64,000 bases of DNA from Setophaga petechia (GCA_024362935.1 JANCRA010000032.1:1426001-1490000); one strand, 5' to 3'. Shown: positions 40,404 through 53,925, counted from the stretch's first letter. Numbers and translations: made by a program. The notes: a model not told the origin generated them from the sequence alone.

Positions 40404-41483
40404 GTTGGTGAATATGACATCAAGATGTCCACAGCACATAATTTGTTTCTGTGTTTACTTGTCAGATTTTCAACTACAAGGGTGCATAGGAGTCTCTGAC
40501 CACCTTGTATTTGATACGCTGCAATGATTTGCCTACTTTCATATTTATAGGCAAAACCAAAGAATAAGGCTGAACAGGCACCTTTTAAATTCAGGAGCTT
40601 TTCTTCCAAAAATACAAAAGATACATGCAATGCATTCATTAGATTCTTATAGGAACACTGTACATGGCAGCCTTTGAATGCCATTGTGAAGAGACACTGC
40701 TTTGAAGAGGTTATTTTAAAATCTCTAAGTACAGTAAGATATTAACAGGCCCTCCATTTCCAAGTTGTATTTAAAAAAAACAACCTAATTTAAAAAGGGG
40801 AATAGTATGATGAATCCAAACTCAAAAGTTGCACAAGCAGCCACAACTACCCATAACCCCATATCTACATAAACATTCAGCTTGCTTTTTAAATGAGTAT
40901 GTTGCTGCAGCACTGAGGAAAGACCTAGAGTTCAGACTGTAACAAGGGACCAACCATAGGTTTATTATTGCCTCATAATCACACTCTCAGTTTCTCCTGC
41001 CTTTACACATACAGTACATCTATGAATAACTTCCTCAAAATTATACTCTTACATTCAAGACTGTTGGCAGCTCAGTGAAAGAAAAGCAACCACTGAAGGG
41101 ACGATAAATTCCAAATAAATATGCTGTTATTATATGATGACTTTCATTAACTCCACATTATTAAGCTGTATATTTGATTGCATCTTCAAACAACATCTCA
41201 AGAGCTTTCTTGAAAATTACTTCACTTCAAACTCTTTTTTTATTAAGATGGCTATTTTATCACTGAAAATCTACCAGCATTTTTCAACAGACAACACAGA
41301 ACATAATATTGCTTACAAGTTTGTTCTCTTAATGAGACATAAAAACCAGAATTATAGCTGAAAACAGGAGTAAATCAGAATCAAAACAACTTATCACTAT
41401 GGTATTTAGTGTCTTTTTCAAAAGTTAGTATTGATGCCAAGATCAGCAATCCAGATAAAAATCTTTGTACGTAAGTCACTTAC

Positions 41484-41551
41484 CATATTTATTGATGATA
41501 CAGGACCAATGCTGTTAACATAAATGTCAACATCAATAACTGTCGGTTTTA
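41484..41551 (-). CDS. GABRG3: GABRG3 exon 3: beta strand 1 of the extracellular domain
   Basis: This 68-nt exon completes Ile68 and encodes KPTVIDVDIYVNSIGPVSSINM, ending after Met90 at a codon boundary. It is too short to show as a long open frame and was found by reading the minus strand. The segment is the first beta strand of the ligand-binding domain (VDIYVNSIGPV), shared by all pentameric GABA-A subunits; the VSSINM ending is gamma-3-like. The acceptor is CTCCACAG|T after a run of T/C, and the donor is ATG|GTAAGT. The usual next exon in this family is about 221 nt in phase 0 and contains the first loops of the benzodiazepine and GABA site interface; I did not find it in 1-41483. If the donor is not used, the frame continues 21 codons to a TGA at 41420-41418. 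Confidence 0.97.
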
Positions 41552-43670
41552 CTGTGGAGAAAAAAAATTTAGTATTATTTTGCAGACAACATAAATAATC
41601 ACTTTAAATACTTTCCCCCCCAATAACCACAAGTTCTTTTTTTCAGGTACAACTACTGAGAAATATGAATAATGTATTTTTAAGAAAAACATGGTTCTAT
41701 TCCTCCTACCCAACAAAAATAATTGACATAAATTAAAACCTGTACCACTTCATCATCATGATTCCAATTTGTCAGCACCAATTTGTTAAAGAAACTTTCA
41801 GTGCTAGGTATGGTAGCTCAAAGTAGAGCTCAAACCTAAGATGCCTGACATGAAAGTAGAAATAATGTAGCATACTACTTTTACCCTTTGCCTCAACATC
41901 CAGGTCCTTTAGCCTGTTTGTTCCAGATCAAAAAAATCTTTCCAGATTACTGCATCTCATCAGCCCTGAAATCATCCTAACTTAGAGTAAAATCTCTATG
42001 AAATCTGACTAGCTAAACCTAAGCAACTCCTCTTTCAATTCAGATTCATTCCCTTCAGACCACATTGCCTTTGCACTCTTTCATTCAGAGGCTTTTGAAT
42101 TTGATTTGGTTTAGCCAATGCACATTTCCCATCAGATCTTCCATGTTTTCAGACTTCAAGGACTTTATAAGCCAAGACAAGCTCTGTATTCCTTTCTTTT
42201 GCTGAGGCCACTAGGATTTCTCTTTCTTTCAGCATCATTGGTGTCAGTGCAGCTGCTGGACATTACTGAGCTCTTATTGGTGACATAATCTAACTCCAAC
42301 ATAATGCCACTCTTACACCAAAAGACACATTAGTTTTTTTTACTTATAATGCTATTATTCTAGCCCCATGGCTGGAAGAATATATTAAGCTCTAAACTGA
42401 AATCTAAATTAGTGGTTTACTTTCTCCAGAGTTAGCTGACTCAAAACTAAGTCTAAAGAATAAATGCTGTTTTAACCTGCATAGTGAGAATTGATGCAAA
42501 CTTGCCCCTAGTAAGCCAGCAGCTTCTGTTGGACATCTTTCTTTCCCACAGAAGCACCTTCTCCTCTACATTGTTTTCAAAAATTTCCAGAGAGTATTCA
42601 AACCACCGAAGTTTGGGAGCTGTGTTGGACTTGGACTTTTTTCACTAACCCCCAGGCCTCCTACAATGAGGAAATGCAGGCATATCAGCCACACAAAACT
42701 CAGGAAGCTTTCCTCTGGGAAGCTACTGAGCAGAGAAGTGAGGAACAGCTAAATACCAAGGTTCTGATAGAAGCTTATCTCTGGTAACTGTCAATTGGTC
42801 TAAAGCCATCTGATAGATAGACAAGGATCTTCACATGTAAAGATGAGTATTTTTTGCCTGCATTCCCCAAATTTCAGACTATCAAAGAGGTGTCAAGTAG
42901 TTTTAAAGTACCTGAAAATTTAGATGGTTATGAAAAAAAGAATTTGCATGCTGGCCTGTCCTGTAAGACTTTGTATGTACATATCATTAGGAAGGCTATA
43001 TCCCTTGGTGCAAAACCCAGACATTAAACTGGGTACAAATAGTGGTTAAAGATGATAACCATTCTCTCTAATTCATTTTTACAATTACAATTACGAAACA
43101 CATACTTTTTGACTGTGTATGGTCAGAACATCCAGGATTATTTAAGGTCATGGTTTCAAAATGTCTGAAGTACTCGCTGATGAACTCAGATCTCCCCTTC
43201 AGCAAAAAGAAATGTGAATTCAGCTGAACAAGCTCAGCTGATTAAAGCAATTCTAATTGTACCCAGCTAATAACTAAATAGGAGTCTAGCAGCTTCTGGT
43301 AATGAGTTGCCTCAAAATGCAGTAATAAATGTCATTACACAGGAACTGGTGATAGCAAGAAACTACAGCTAGCTCTTCCACCACAACAGCATTCATGGAA
43401 TAAAGAGCTGTAAGCCTTACAGGATTTATGCATGTGTCTACCTGGAAGTTCAAGGCTAAGGAGTTCTGGTGAACATTATTGGCACTAGACTTAAGGATAC
43501 AAATTGGCATGCAACTGAATCTTGGCAGGATCAGGAACAAAATTCAGGACCAGAACACAGTGCTAGAAATCTGGTTTTTTAATCTGTTTAATCATTGCAG
43601 TTAAGTATATAAATAGAATATGAGGTGATAATTTTTCCTGGATGTTCTTGACAAAATTCTCTTACATTAC

Positions 43671-43689
43671 AAAAAAAAAAAAAAAAAAT
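43671..43689 (+). repeat. Poly-A run of about 19 bases
   Basis: An isolated A homopolymer in intron 2, with no recognised retroposon attached. Confidence 0.8.
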
Positions 43690-44255
43690 TAAGCACTGTG
43701 TATTAATGCTAAAGAGAATTTGATCTTACAGTAAAGGTCTAACCTTGAAACAGAACACTAAACAAGGGTCACTTCTTTAATCAGACATTTCCAGTGAAAC
43801 TCAAATTGAAAATAAACAATAAAAAATATAGGTAAGCTATTATACCTGTTCAATTTTTTTTTAATTGAAAGTTTATTTGATTTTTTTTTTAATTTTCCTT
43901 GGCAGAGGTAAAAAATACAATTGTAATTTGATTGTATGATAAATGTTTGTTCAGGTTTTAAAAGAAAAGACAGAAGAGCATAGTTCTTGTTGCCTGTGGT
44001 CTTTCACGGATATAAACACATACAGACAAACAAGGGATTATCAGGTATAAATTTTAGATTCATTATCGTAAGTTTTTCATTCAAATGCCAACCAAAATAT
44101 AGCAAGGTTTTAAGATTATTTCCTCCAAAATGTATTATGAAAAAGGAAATAACTGACTCTTAATGTTATCATGTCTTATTAGAAAGAACTGACCCTACAG
44201 TGCTCTTAAAAATACAACTGAGTTTCATGGAAACATGAAATAGCTACACTATCAA

Positions 44256-44311
44256 GAAGGCTGGACCAGATGATCAACTGTGCTCCCTTCCAACCACTCT
44301 GTGATTCTGCA
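44256..44311 (+). mobile_element. CR1 LINE, 3' end fragment
   Basis: The sequence reads GGCTGGACCAGATGATC ... CTCCCTTCCAACCACTCTGTGATTCTGC. This is the well-known CR1 3' end: the 'ggactagatgatc ... cccttccaacc' block followed by an ATTCTRTG-like terminal repeat. Only about 56 bp remain, as is usual for strongly 5'-truncated copies. It lies antisense to GABRG3. Confidence 0.85.
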
Positions 44312-46164
44312 AGTTCAATGCCTCCTCAGTTTTTCTGGGTATTGCATTCATTTGTGAATGCTCAGTTCAGGAAGGAATTCAAGCCACACATGGAATTGTT
44401 GAGCTGCAGATGGAGCTTTTTTTCTTGCACTAGAAGAGTGCTCACAGTGTTGTTGACAGAACAATTAAAGTGTTAATACCTCACTAAAAGCTGACAATAA
44501 GATTAAATATGGATACTCAGCTACAGTACTGTTTTGTTATTGGCCTAAACCCAATATAGTCCTGAAGAGCTGTCAGAAACTTAGAAAAAATACTGGCAGA
44601 ACCATGTGTATGCAACATGGAAGAGAGCAATTAAAGGTTGTCAACAAATGTACCAGCCTTCTCAAACTTCTCTGAAATGCTATTTAATATATGGCAGTAA
44701 CTTTCCCTAAAAGATAGTGCAAGCACATCTGAGTAATTGCAGTGTTACTGCTACTCAGTGCTACCTAAGGTAACCTAGCTGCTTCTCACAGTCATTTAAT
44801 CTTCAAACATGCTGGTTTTAATTGAGATGGGGGATTTATAAAGCCAATCAAAATGTTTATAAACAAAACTAAGGTCATCTGATCCAAATGCCCTGGCTTT
44901 GAGACAGACAGTGTTTATATTCCAGTCAGCTTTGTAACTATCACATTGCAAAGACACTACCAACAAGTAGTGCCTACAAACTTAAAAAACACCTGACAGT
45001 TTAAAACACATCTAGAACAACCATAGGATTCTTCTAGTCTTGCATTGTGGATTTACACTGGTGAAAAAAAAACAGAACCTGAGCTTGAATCTCATTAAAA
45101 TCCATGAAGACATTACTGTTGGACACATGAGAGTTGATCATGTGTATAAAAAAACTCAACAGATAAATCAAGAGAATTTTAAAAGACTCTTGAGTAAATC
45201 CAAAGAGGGAATGTTATACAATTTCATGTCATGTTGAGGGAAAAAAGCTGCAAAAAGGTCCTGTCATTTTATTATGCTTATTTACTACTCTGAATTATCC
45301 TGTCTTTTTAAGAGAGATCTTTTGATAGATCTCCACTATTCAGAACTGATGCTTATTTCATGAATGAAACTACTTTTCTTCCTACAGAAAGCTTCCTCCA
45401 CATTTGAAGTCTGTCCAAATAGCACTAATGTTCCTGCATAAATCATAAATATTTAGAAATATTTTTAAAATTTTAACATCGAGAAATATTTTTACAAGCT
45501 CAATTAAACGGAGTATGTCTTACTGAGTTGTCATAAATTTTAAAATAAAATTATTTTTGTTGAGAGTTAACCTTTCTTACATTGTTCAACCAACACCCAG
45601 GTTTATTCTGGTTTTACCCAACACATCAGTGATAAAAAATGTTGTAGACCAATACACATTTATAGAAGCAAAGCAACAAGAACCAGATTTTTAGAAGGCA
45701 CATAACTACATAAAAATCACAGTATGATCTCTGTTCAAGAACTACAGGGCCACTTGAGCTCTGCCCAAATTTTACAAGACTTCTGAACGCAAATGACTAA
45801 CAAGATTGGCTCTGCAGTAATGAGATATTTTTTAATATTGCTCTATAATGATATTTTACATTCTCATTACCACATCAATTGCTATTTTTAAATTAGGACA
45901 AAGCTGCAATAAATCATTACACAGTTATTGGTAACTGTAATAGTAGTGATTATAGTGTTAATTTTTACTTTGCATTGGTGATGATGACTATTCCAATTTT
46001 CCCACACCACATTATAGGCAACATCTATTTGCCTAGCTGTTCCTATAAAACAAACTGCTATGCCAACAAGTCACTTCTCAAGACTAAATACTGTTGGCTA
46101 ACACATCTCCATTTCACAACAAATCACCACATTTGAAGAAAAACCTGGTAACAGGAAGCGTTAA

Positions 46165-46295
46165 GCCACCATCCCTGGAGGTATCTAAAAGATGAGTGGA
46201 TGTGGCACTTAAGGACATGGTCTAGCTTTGGATTTAGCAGTGTTAGGTTAAGGGTTGGACTCAAGAATCTTTTCCAACCTAAATTATTCAATGGC
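46165..46295 (+). mobile_element. CR1 LINE, 3' end fragment
   Basis: The blocks 'ccctggaggtat', 'gtggatgtggcactta', 'aggacatggtctag', 'gggttggactcaagaatctt' and 'ttccaacct' follow in the CR1 3' untranslated order. The copy is 5'-truncated and diverged, about 130 bp, and antisense to GABRG3. Confidence 0.88.
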
Positions 46296-49200
46296 TCTTT
46301 TCTACAATGCTACAAATCTATTAGTAAGGAAAATTAAAAAGCCTCATTCTTCCTGTATGGAAGAGAATGGGCTTGAAAACAGATGTCAAAGTCCTCCACT
46401 TGCTACAGACACAGAAACTGACAGAAATTACATCCATATGTTTTAGGTTCAAACTACCAAAATGGAACTGCAAATGAAAATCAAAAGAAGAAAGAAAGTT
46501 TGGATTAAAGCAATACCAGGATGGGAACACAGTCCTCTGAAAACAGCATTTTTTTTACATGCTAGGTTTGGTTGTCATTTTGTCCAGGAGTGTGAATGAC
46601 AGTGTGCACATAAACGGACTCCCTCAATTAACTACAAATCACTTTTATTCTTCATTTCCCACCATAACTATCAATCAACCTTCAGCACTTTCATCCTTCA
46701 TTTACCATTCCCTAATGCACAAGCTGTAATTTTTCAAGTATTATGTTGTGGAATGAAAACGGTAGATCTTAATGGTTAGGCTTGTTTTTCAATCAATCCC
46801 TACAGTTTTAATTTTTGTTTTACTTATATTCATCAGAGAGGAGAATTCCTGTGTGATATCATAAGACTGAACAATAACAGAATTTGTTCCTGCAAAGTCT
46901 AGCAAGCTAGCAGCCAGGGTCTGGATGAACAATATCAGCCATGAGAAAACTATACAGATGTAAAAATTAGCAACAATATTTAAAATAATATGTGCAGAAC
47001 ATAATATGTCCCTGTTTAAAGACGACAGAACAATTATTTTGCGCCACTAACACTGAACATCCTTGCATTTTACAAATACTTTCTAAGAAACCTCGTTAAT
47101 GACAGCATAGTCTGGGCAATCAGAGAGGGAAGGGATAAGAAGAAATTAATTTTCTCATATAAAAACTTTCCCTGACTCTTACCTAACTTTCAACTCATGG
47201 CATCCAGAAAATTTGTATGCTATATTCCCATGATCCCCTCAGATTAGAAAACATGATAGTGAAGCTATAAAAAAGAAGAGAAAATAAGAACTAGCATCTT
47301 CTACATTTAGTTTTGTGTGTGACAGTTAAGACTAAGAGTTAGGGAAACATTAACTGTCAACCAAACTTTCCTACCTACAATGCTATTCAAGAAAAAAATT
47401 CCATCTGTGTATGCATCAATCCATTTCAGCAAATAGTCTCTGTCAGGAAATAAAACACTAAATAGAAGTTATCTGTGTAAATTAATTATTCACATTCACA
47501 AAGATAAGGCTGTATTTTAAGGGAGCTTGCTGTTTAGTAATTAGGTAAAACACAAAAGCAGTACTTTTTTCAAGCTCAGAGATTACACACAAGACATAAG
47601 CATTGCAAAGATACAAGTGGCTTCTTAGAAATGAGATAAAGGAGCATTTTATATAGGAAAAAAACTGCATTAACAGGGATAAATTATTGGCAGTAAATTA
47701 TTAGGTAAATTCAGAAAAACAGTGTTTGAATACTAAAATATTTCTATATAGTGAAGTACAGTAAGCTTAAAATTAAAGTGTTGTTTCCCAGCATTTGATT
47801 TAAATCAGGTGATCTAAAAAAAAATTAAACTGGGGTTCTTTGGAGAGTTTTAAGCAAAAACATTGACTTGTAGGGCTTCAGGCTCAAAGCACTGGCCTAA
47901 AATTTCTTTACTTACACTTTCAGTATGGCACATTAAAATTTTACCTGAGAAAAGGATGAATAAAAAGTAGGATTTTTCCCCTGAGGGTTGAAAAGCTGCA
48001 AACCAAAGCAGGTCAGAAAGCCAAGGTAAAAATTTCCCATACTCAGTCCATGGTTAAGCAATCAGAAAAGCAGAATTCAGGCATGAAAAAAGCTCACTGT
48101 CAAGATCCAGTCCTAATCAGAGTTGCTCCCATGCAGGATTTTGAAAGAGTCTATGTTTAATGCACTGGACCAGCATCAAACTAAGACTATTTGTTTATGT
48201 AATCTTTCAAAACTCAAACATGTATCACAAAAACCTGAAATGGGTATTCTGGAGTGTTTTATAGAGTAGTTTACCCCTAATTTGCTAACCTTGCTATTAA
48301 TAGTCTAGAAATGTTCATGGCCAACACTGCAAAAGAAAGCATCAGTTCCTGAAAATGGTAGAGAATTAGAACTCCTGCAGAATCAGAAGAAATCCCTTCT
48401 ATCATCCCAGCTAGAACAGAGATTGTTCTCATCTTCATTGGACAGTAATCCTTTCCTCAGGAACATTCCTCTTCTTGAGGATTTCTAGTTAGATGGCTAA
48501 ATCAGAACAAAAGTCTCTGAAAGGAAGACAATCCACTTCTACCCCACCAAGAAAGAACAAGAAGAGAAGTATCACTGAGAACAATCAATGTACTTCTGAT
48601 TTTTTGTTATGATTTTTTTCATTGAGCTCTCACTATATTCAGCCCTGTTTCCTACTAGTTCTTAGCCACAGCACACTGTGTCCTCAACAACAGGTTATTC
48701 AAGTTTATTCTTCCATATAAATCTAAATTAGACTAAACTCTACAATCTTCTGCAGTGCCCAGTACTATAGAAGTTGGATCCAGGACTATGGCTTTCTCCT
48801 CCTGAGTGCAGCCATAATACAAACAGAATTTATCCCATCTCTCCTTCCCATGTGCTTTACCTTTAGACACAAGTTGGCTTTCCAGGTACAACTCTCTATG
48901 ATCAATCCTGAAGCAAGGAATGTCTCTCTCACTACTTCATGTTATAAGATGCCTGACACTGTCTTGTAGGCTAGCACCAAAAAGGACATACAGCAGAAAG
49001 TAGTAATTTGACCTTGCATGACACTTCACAGCTTTCTCTGCACTATGATCTGGAAAATATTTTGATCTGTCAGGCAATATGCAGCCCTCTGTCACCACAT
49101 ATGGGGAAACCTAGCTGGAGCTAATTTAAAGAGCATCAGGTGTGGCAATCAGCAGCTAGCAAAAATAACCTGACAGCCTCTGTGGTAATCGCCTGTGATG

Positions 49201-49792
49201 CACTTCAGGGTTCATTTCTGTGTGACATGGTAGGAAAGCAGGTCAGACAGGAGAAAGATTGTGATACTGCTTCAGAACTCAAGATTTTTAATAAGATTGT
49301 GCCTGGAAAAGGACATGTTATTTAAAAACCAATAGAGTTGTTTCCTCTCAACCAAGAGATTTTCTCCTTGCACACACTGAGAAACTGGTTAAATTAGCTG
49401 CGAAGAAAACTTCTAACTGCTTTGAGGACTGCTGTTAATGCTCCCAAACAGCACAGGAAAGCACATCAGACAGAGCTTAGTCTTCTGAGTTTGCTGATTC
49501 AAGTGAGCCCATCTATTTGTACCAGCTCTGCTTATAAAAACCTACTCAGGGTAGTGAGAGCTGCACAGCAGTATCTGAGACTGCTCTCATCTTCAGAAAT
49601 ATGGCTAATGGTTATAAAGATACTGGAGGAGTAAAGAAAACCAGCATGACTCTCAAGACAGCTAGAACTGGTGGAGTCATATTCACTTCATATTCCAAAG
49701 TGAATATATTTGGGCTTATAAATAAAAAATAAATACAGATGATTGCCAGAGGCTGCAAAGATCAAATAATTTTAGAGGATCCAAGAGGAAAC

Positions 49793-50045
49793 AGGAAGTG
49801 GCGGAAGGAAGTGGCGGAAGGAAGTGGCGGAAGGAAGTGGCGGAAGGAAGTGGCGGAAGGAAGTGGCGGAAGGAAGTGGCGGAAGGAAGGAAGGAAGGAA
49901 GGAAGGAAGGAAGGAAGGAAGTGGCGGAAGGGAGGAAGTGGCGGAAGGAAGTGGCGGAAGGAAGTGGCGGAAGGAAGGAAGTGGCGGAAGGAAGGAAGTG
50001 GCGGAAGGAAGTGGCGGAAGGAAGGAAGGAAGGCAGGAAGGAAGG
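49793..50045 (+). repeat. GGAAGTGGCGGAA minisatellite fused with a GGAA microsatellite
   Basis: GTGGCGG occurs 14 times, starting at 49798, 49811, 49824, 49837, 49850, 49863, 49876, 49921, 49938, 49951, 49964, 49981, 49998 and 50011. The spacings are 13, 17 or 45 bases, that is 13 + 4n with n = 0, 1 or 8, so each unit is GTGGC followed by a variable number of GGAA steps. The longest pure GGAA run is at about 49881-49920. The array contains no stop codon in several frames on either strand, so the apparent 76-122-codon ORFs here are artefacts. Confidence 0.97.
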
Positions 50046-50581
50046 TTGGTTTAAAAGCAAAATTCAAAATTGGTGTTTGTTGAAAATGTCTCAGAACACA
50101 GACTGGTGAAGCTTTCTTCAACATATGCAATTCAGAGGCTTCCCTAATTTAAGGATACATCTGAGAAAGAAAAGATGTAAACATGAAATACAAATTGCCT
50201 TGCTACTCTGCCATTCAAAGCCTAATCTAGGGTGAGACTTTCTCCCTCCCACTACTAATGACACATTTCAGAAATCTCACATATACTAACTTTTTGATTG
50301 GTAACTTTCACAATTAAAGAAAAAGATTACATATTAGTTTCCACACATAAGCTCACTCAGGAAATGTGGCTGGAAAACTTTCCACTTAGTTAAAAATTTT
50401 CTGATTAAGGCAAATTATATTCTATATGAAGTTAAGCTTGAAACCATGTAGGGTTCTGAAGTAGCTGTTATTTTCCATAACTTTGTTGTGGTCTAAGCTG
50501 TCCACAAAGGAAGGTGAGAGGGGAAGATTTCATTAAAGTAAAATGACTTTGAAGGAAACTGTGTTTCGCTTCATTGTTGGG

Positions 50582-50634
50582 TTTTCTTTTGTTTGTTTGT
50601 TTTTGTTTGTTTGTTTGTGTGGTGGGGTTTTTAT
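50582..50634 (+). repeat. GTTT-rich simple sequence
   Basis: Repeated GTTT units (TTTGTTTGTTTG) end in a GTGGTGGGG-T5 tail. This is low-complexity sequence in intron 2. Confidence 0.85.
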
Positions 50635-53600
50635 TGTAGTTTAAATTTTAGACCTGTAAATCAAAGAAACAAAAAGATCAATTACAAAAATCTGGTTTAT
50701 TTCTAGATCTAAATTAAACTGAAATATTTTCAGCTCTAATTATCATCATTCTGTTCCATGCCCTGTTGGTTTGCCTAATATTTCTGTTTCATTTTATTAA
50801 TAAAAAGAAAGTAAAATTTCAGGGCCAGAACCTGCTCCTACCAAATTTCAGGATTTGTATCAATGTGACATGGGAGGAAAAAAGCACACTTGCAGGGTAG
50901 CAGGTCTTACTGCACCTGCACATAGAAAATGACGCATATCCATTAAAGAGGTCTTTTCTTCAAAGCACTTTGAAACAAAACACAGAATACCTGCCTATGG
51001 AAGAGATGTTAAGACCTTCGTGGTTCAGAATTGGTTTAGTTTTTTTCTAGGATTGGTGCCTTTCATACCATGCAAAAGACCTGAGTATCTCAGATCTATA
51101 ATTGCAGCTGGCAAAAAAATAGGTGAATAGATGCTTTACATCATAAAACACTTTTCTTTTTGATCTAATCAGTACACTGTTATTAGCTCTTCAGTATAAA
51201 GTGCTTTCTTTCTTTTTTTCTTCCAATTCAAAAAGGCATATATTTTTTGTGGTATAATAGAAACTTTCCAGATACCACCAGTAAAATAAAAACCCTCAAA
51301 AGCCATGATATTCATGGAGACAAGAAATCTGCCAAATGTGTGGCCACAGGGGATGCAATCAGGCATTCCCCTGCTGGTAAAACACTGCTTTGTTTCTCAA
51401 GATCAAAGGAAATGTCCTTTGAGCAAGACAGGTCCTGTAAAGGTATCACTTTGCTAATAGCCTTCACAGGTTAGCTGTTTTGCCTAATATCTAGTTTGTT
51501 CAATCCACTCATTAAAAATCCTGGCTTGGAACATTGCAGGTGATGCCTGAAGTGCTGAGTGTAGATTGTGCCTGTGATCTGAGCAACAGCCACTTATGTA
51601 GAAGCTGAGGTCAAGTATAGGCCAGGATGAGGGAAAAAAAATAGAAGTCCTAGTCTTGCATGCAAGCAGTGACCTACACACTCTTTACAATGGTTTAGAT
51701 GTGCTTGGGTGGCAGGAGGAAAGAGGGTAGCTAGGTGTTCACAGTGCCCTCACTGATGGCTGTACTGCTGGCCTGGAGGAGATGAGATTGCTGACAATGC
51801 CAGTGCCCATAGTACAGCAAAAGGGCACTCAGAATATGCCTGTACCAGGTAGGACTCTATTTTGAGCTAGCCAAAATATCAGTTGCCCTGAGAAGAATGA
51901 AAACCACAGAGAAGTCACTGCCTGTGCCAGCATGCACTTTGATATATTTTATTCACCACAGTCTTCTCCTCTTCTCCTTTTTTGGCTGCAGAAGTGTCTT
52001 CCCAAGTGATCTGAAACTGGCAATCCTAACCTTAGAAAGTGCAAAGTATTTCCTGGGCCTTTCTGACTGCATTCAGAACAAAGATCATTTCCTCAGGACG
52101 ATATCTAAAGCTAAAGCACTGTTAGAAATAGTGGATTTGCAATAAATGAGTGAAAAACTGAGTGAAGAGCAGTGTGACATGAAATGGTGAGTGTCCCTGT
52201 CCTGTGGGTCAGACAACTTCCTTTCCAGCAGTACCATGCTAATATAAAGGCCCTAGTGAGTAGGTGACTGTATATGAATCCTGGATTTAACCCTCAGTAT
52301 TGGCTGAACTTCTGCTTGAATCTGAGAATCACTTCTCGCCTCTTCTACTGGTTCACTCCATGCTTCCTCTAATTTCCAAAACATGCATTTTTTTATTGTA
52401 TGGTCTATGTTACTTGCCACACTACCTTTTCTTCCTGGTGCTCTAGCTGGTATGAATTATGCTTTAAAGCATTTGTATTAATACTGAGACCTTCAGGGTA
52501 GCAAGACAATTCTGTTGCCAGGACATGCCAACCACCTTGTTAGTAGGATAACCAGCTCCCAGATGGAAAGGAAGATATGCTTGTGTGTGAGGCACCAGCC
52601 AGCAATTCAGGGAAGTTATCTATAATGCCTGATTCTCTAGCATTCCCCTTGTGTTCTCCTTGCCAAATGCGACAGCTCCACAACTTCAAAAGGGCAATGT
52701 TATTTATCTGCATCAAAGGTAGGAGAGGTGCAAAGAGGGACCAGGGGAGGAAGCACAGATGAACTGACTTCTGTAGCATTTGAACAACACTCAGCACAGG
52801 TTCTGAAATAGCCAGATTGCTATCAAAGACAAAAAGCAGCCTAGGACCAAGATGCTTGATAGAAACAGATGTAGTTGAGAACTATAAAATCTGTTTGATA
52901 TATGAACAGCTGTGTAATTTGACTCCTTTCTCTAAAACAAAATGTTGTGGAGAGACAAAACAAATTATTTTGGTAACAATGACTTCCCAGTGCTGTAAGA
53001 TATGTCTGACCTCTACTGATTTTATGGCAACTGATATGGGGACTTTGAGTAATTACTTTGCCCCACATAAGCATAATGTAATTCGCTCTGCCTTAAGTCA
53101 GTGATCTGAGGACACAGTGTACAAAATAAAACAAAAAATTTGTCTGAGACTGTCTTCCAGATGTTGATATAGGTGGGAAAGTGTGTTAAAGCATCTCTCC
53201 ATCAGATATTAAAGATAGCTAAATCCAGCATCACAAATGAAGTAGAGAGAGATAAATGTCACTTTGGGATAAAAACAGACACATCTATCAAATATGATCT
53301 TCGTAAATACTATGGATAATCAAAGTAATAGCTATAAAAAAGAACTAAACAGACTCTCTTTTTAATACCACAGGATAGTCTTTGTTTTTCTGCAACTGTT
53401 GCATTATTGTGTAGCTGTGAAATACTCATAACTGTAATGATGAATACATACAGATGGCTCTTACTTCCTGCTAAACCAATCCAAAGGGATCACCTAGAAA
53501 GCATATCAATACATGTGCCATTAGCAAACAATAATTTCAGTTATAATTAGTGGTGGGAATGCTCCTCTAATCCCAGCAAGTATCTAGGGAAAGCAAAAGA

Positions 53601-53821
53601 TATAAAATATATAATATATTATATTATGTGATTATTTTGAGTATTCCTCAGTCTCAGTTTGTCCTGAAGCACATGCAAGGTACAGTAAATATGAATGACA
53701 AATTCTCTCTGATTGCTGTTATACAAACTTGCTATGAACAAAGTGAGCAGCAGTTGTGCTACAGCCAATATGCTGTAGGGGTGCAAACTGAGAAAAAATG
53801 GCGTAACTCCAATAGGTGGAG

Positions 53822-53925
53822 CACTAAAAACAAAACAAAATAAAACAAAAAAAAAAAAAAAAAAAAAACCCACAAAAAACAAACCAACAAAAAAACCCAA
53901 AAACCCAAACAAAAAACCACAACTG
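53822..53925 (+). repeat. A-rich low-complexity tract with a run of more than 20 A
   Basis: AAAC/AAAAT units lead into an A run of more than 20 bases, then ACCC/AAAC-rich sequence. It could be the tail of an old retroposed insert, but no body of such an element is recognisable beside it. The 116-codon Phe-rich ORF on the minus strand is a product of this tract. Confidence 0.85.

Larger units (their letters stand above)
1..41483 (-). other. GABRG3: GABRG3 intron 3, first 41.5 kb
   Basis: The donor ATG|GTAAGT at 41483 opens a very long intron whose acceptor is outside the window. Long introns at this point are known in GABRG3 of other vertebrates. I looked for the following exons (the 221-nt exon with the FAQTW and HWITTPN motifs, the Cys-loop exon and the membrane-segment exons) on the minus strand and saw none. 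Apart from the repeats listed separately, the sequence is AT-rich and apparently single-copy. Confidence 0.85.

Noticed and set aside
49716..50130. Several 76-122-codon ORFs on both strands of the GGAA array
   Set aside because: The repeat units contain no stop codon; the peptides are pure repeat translations.
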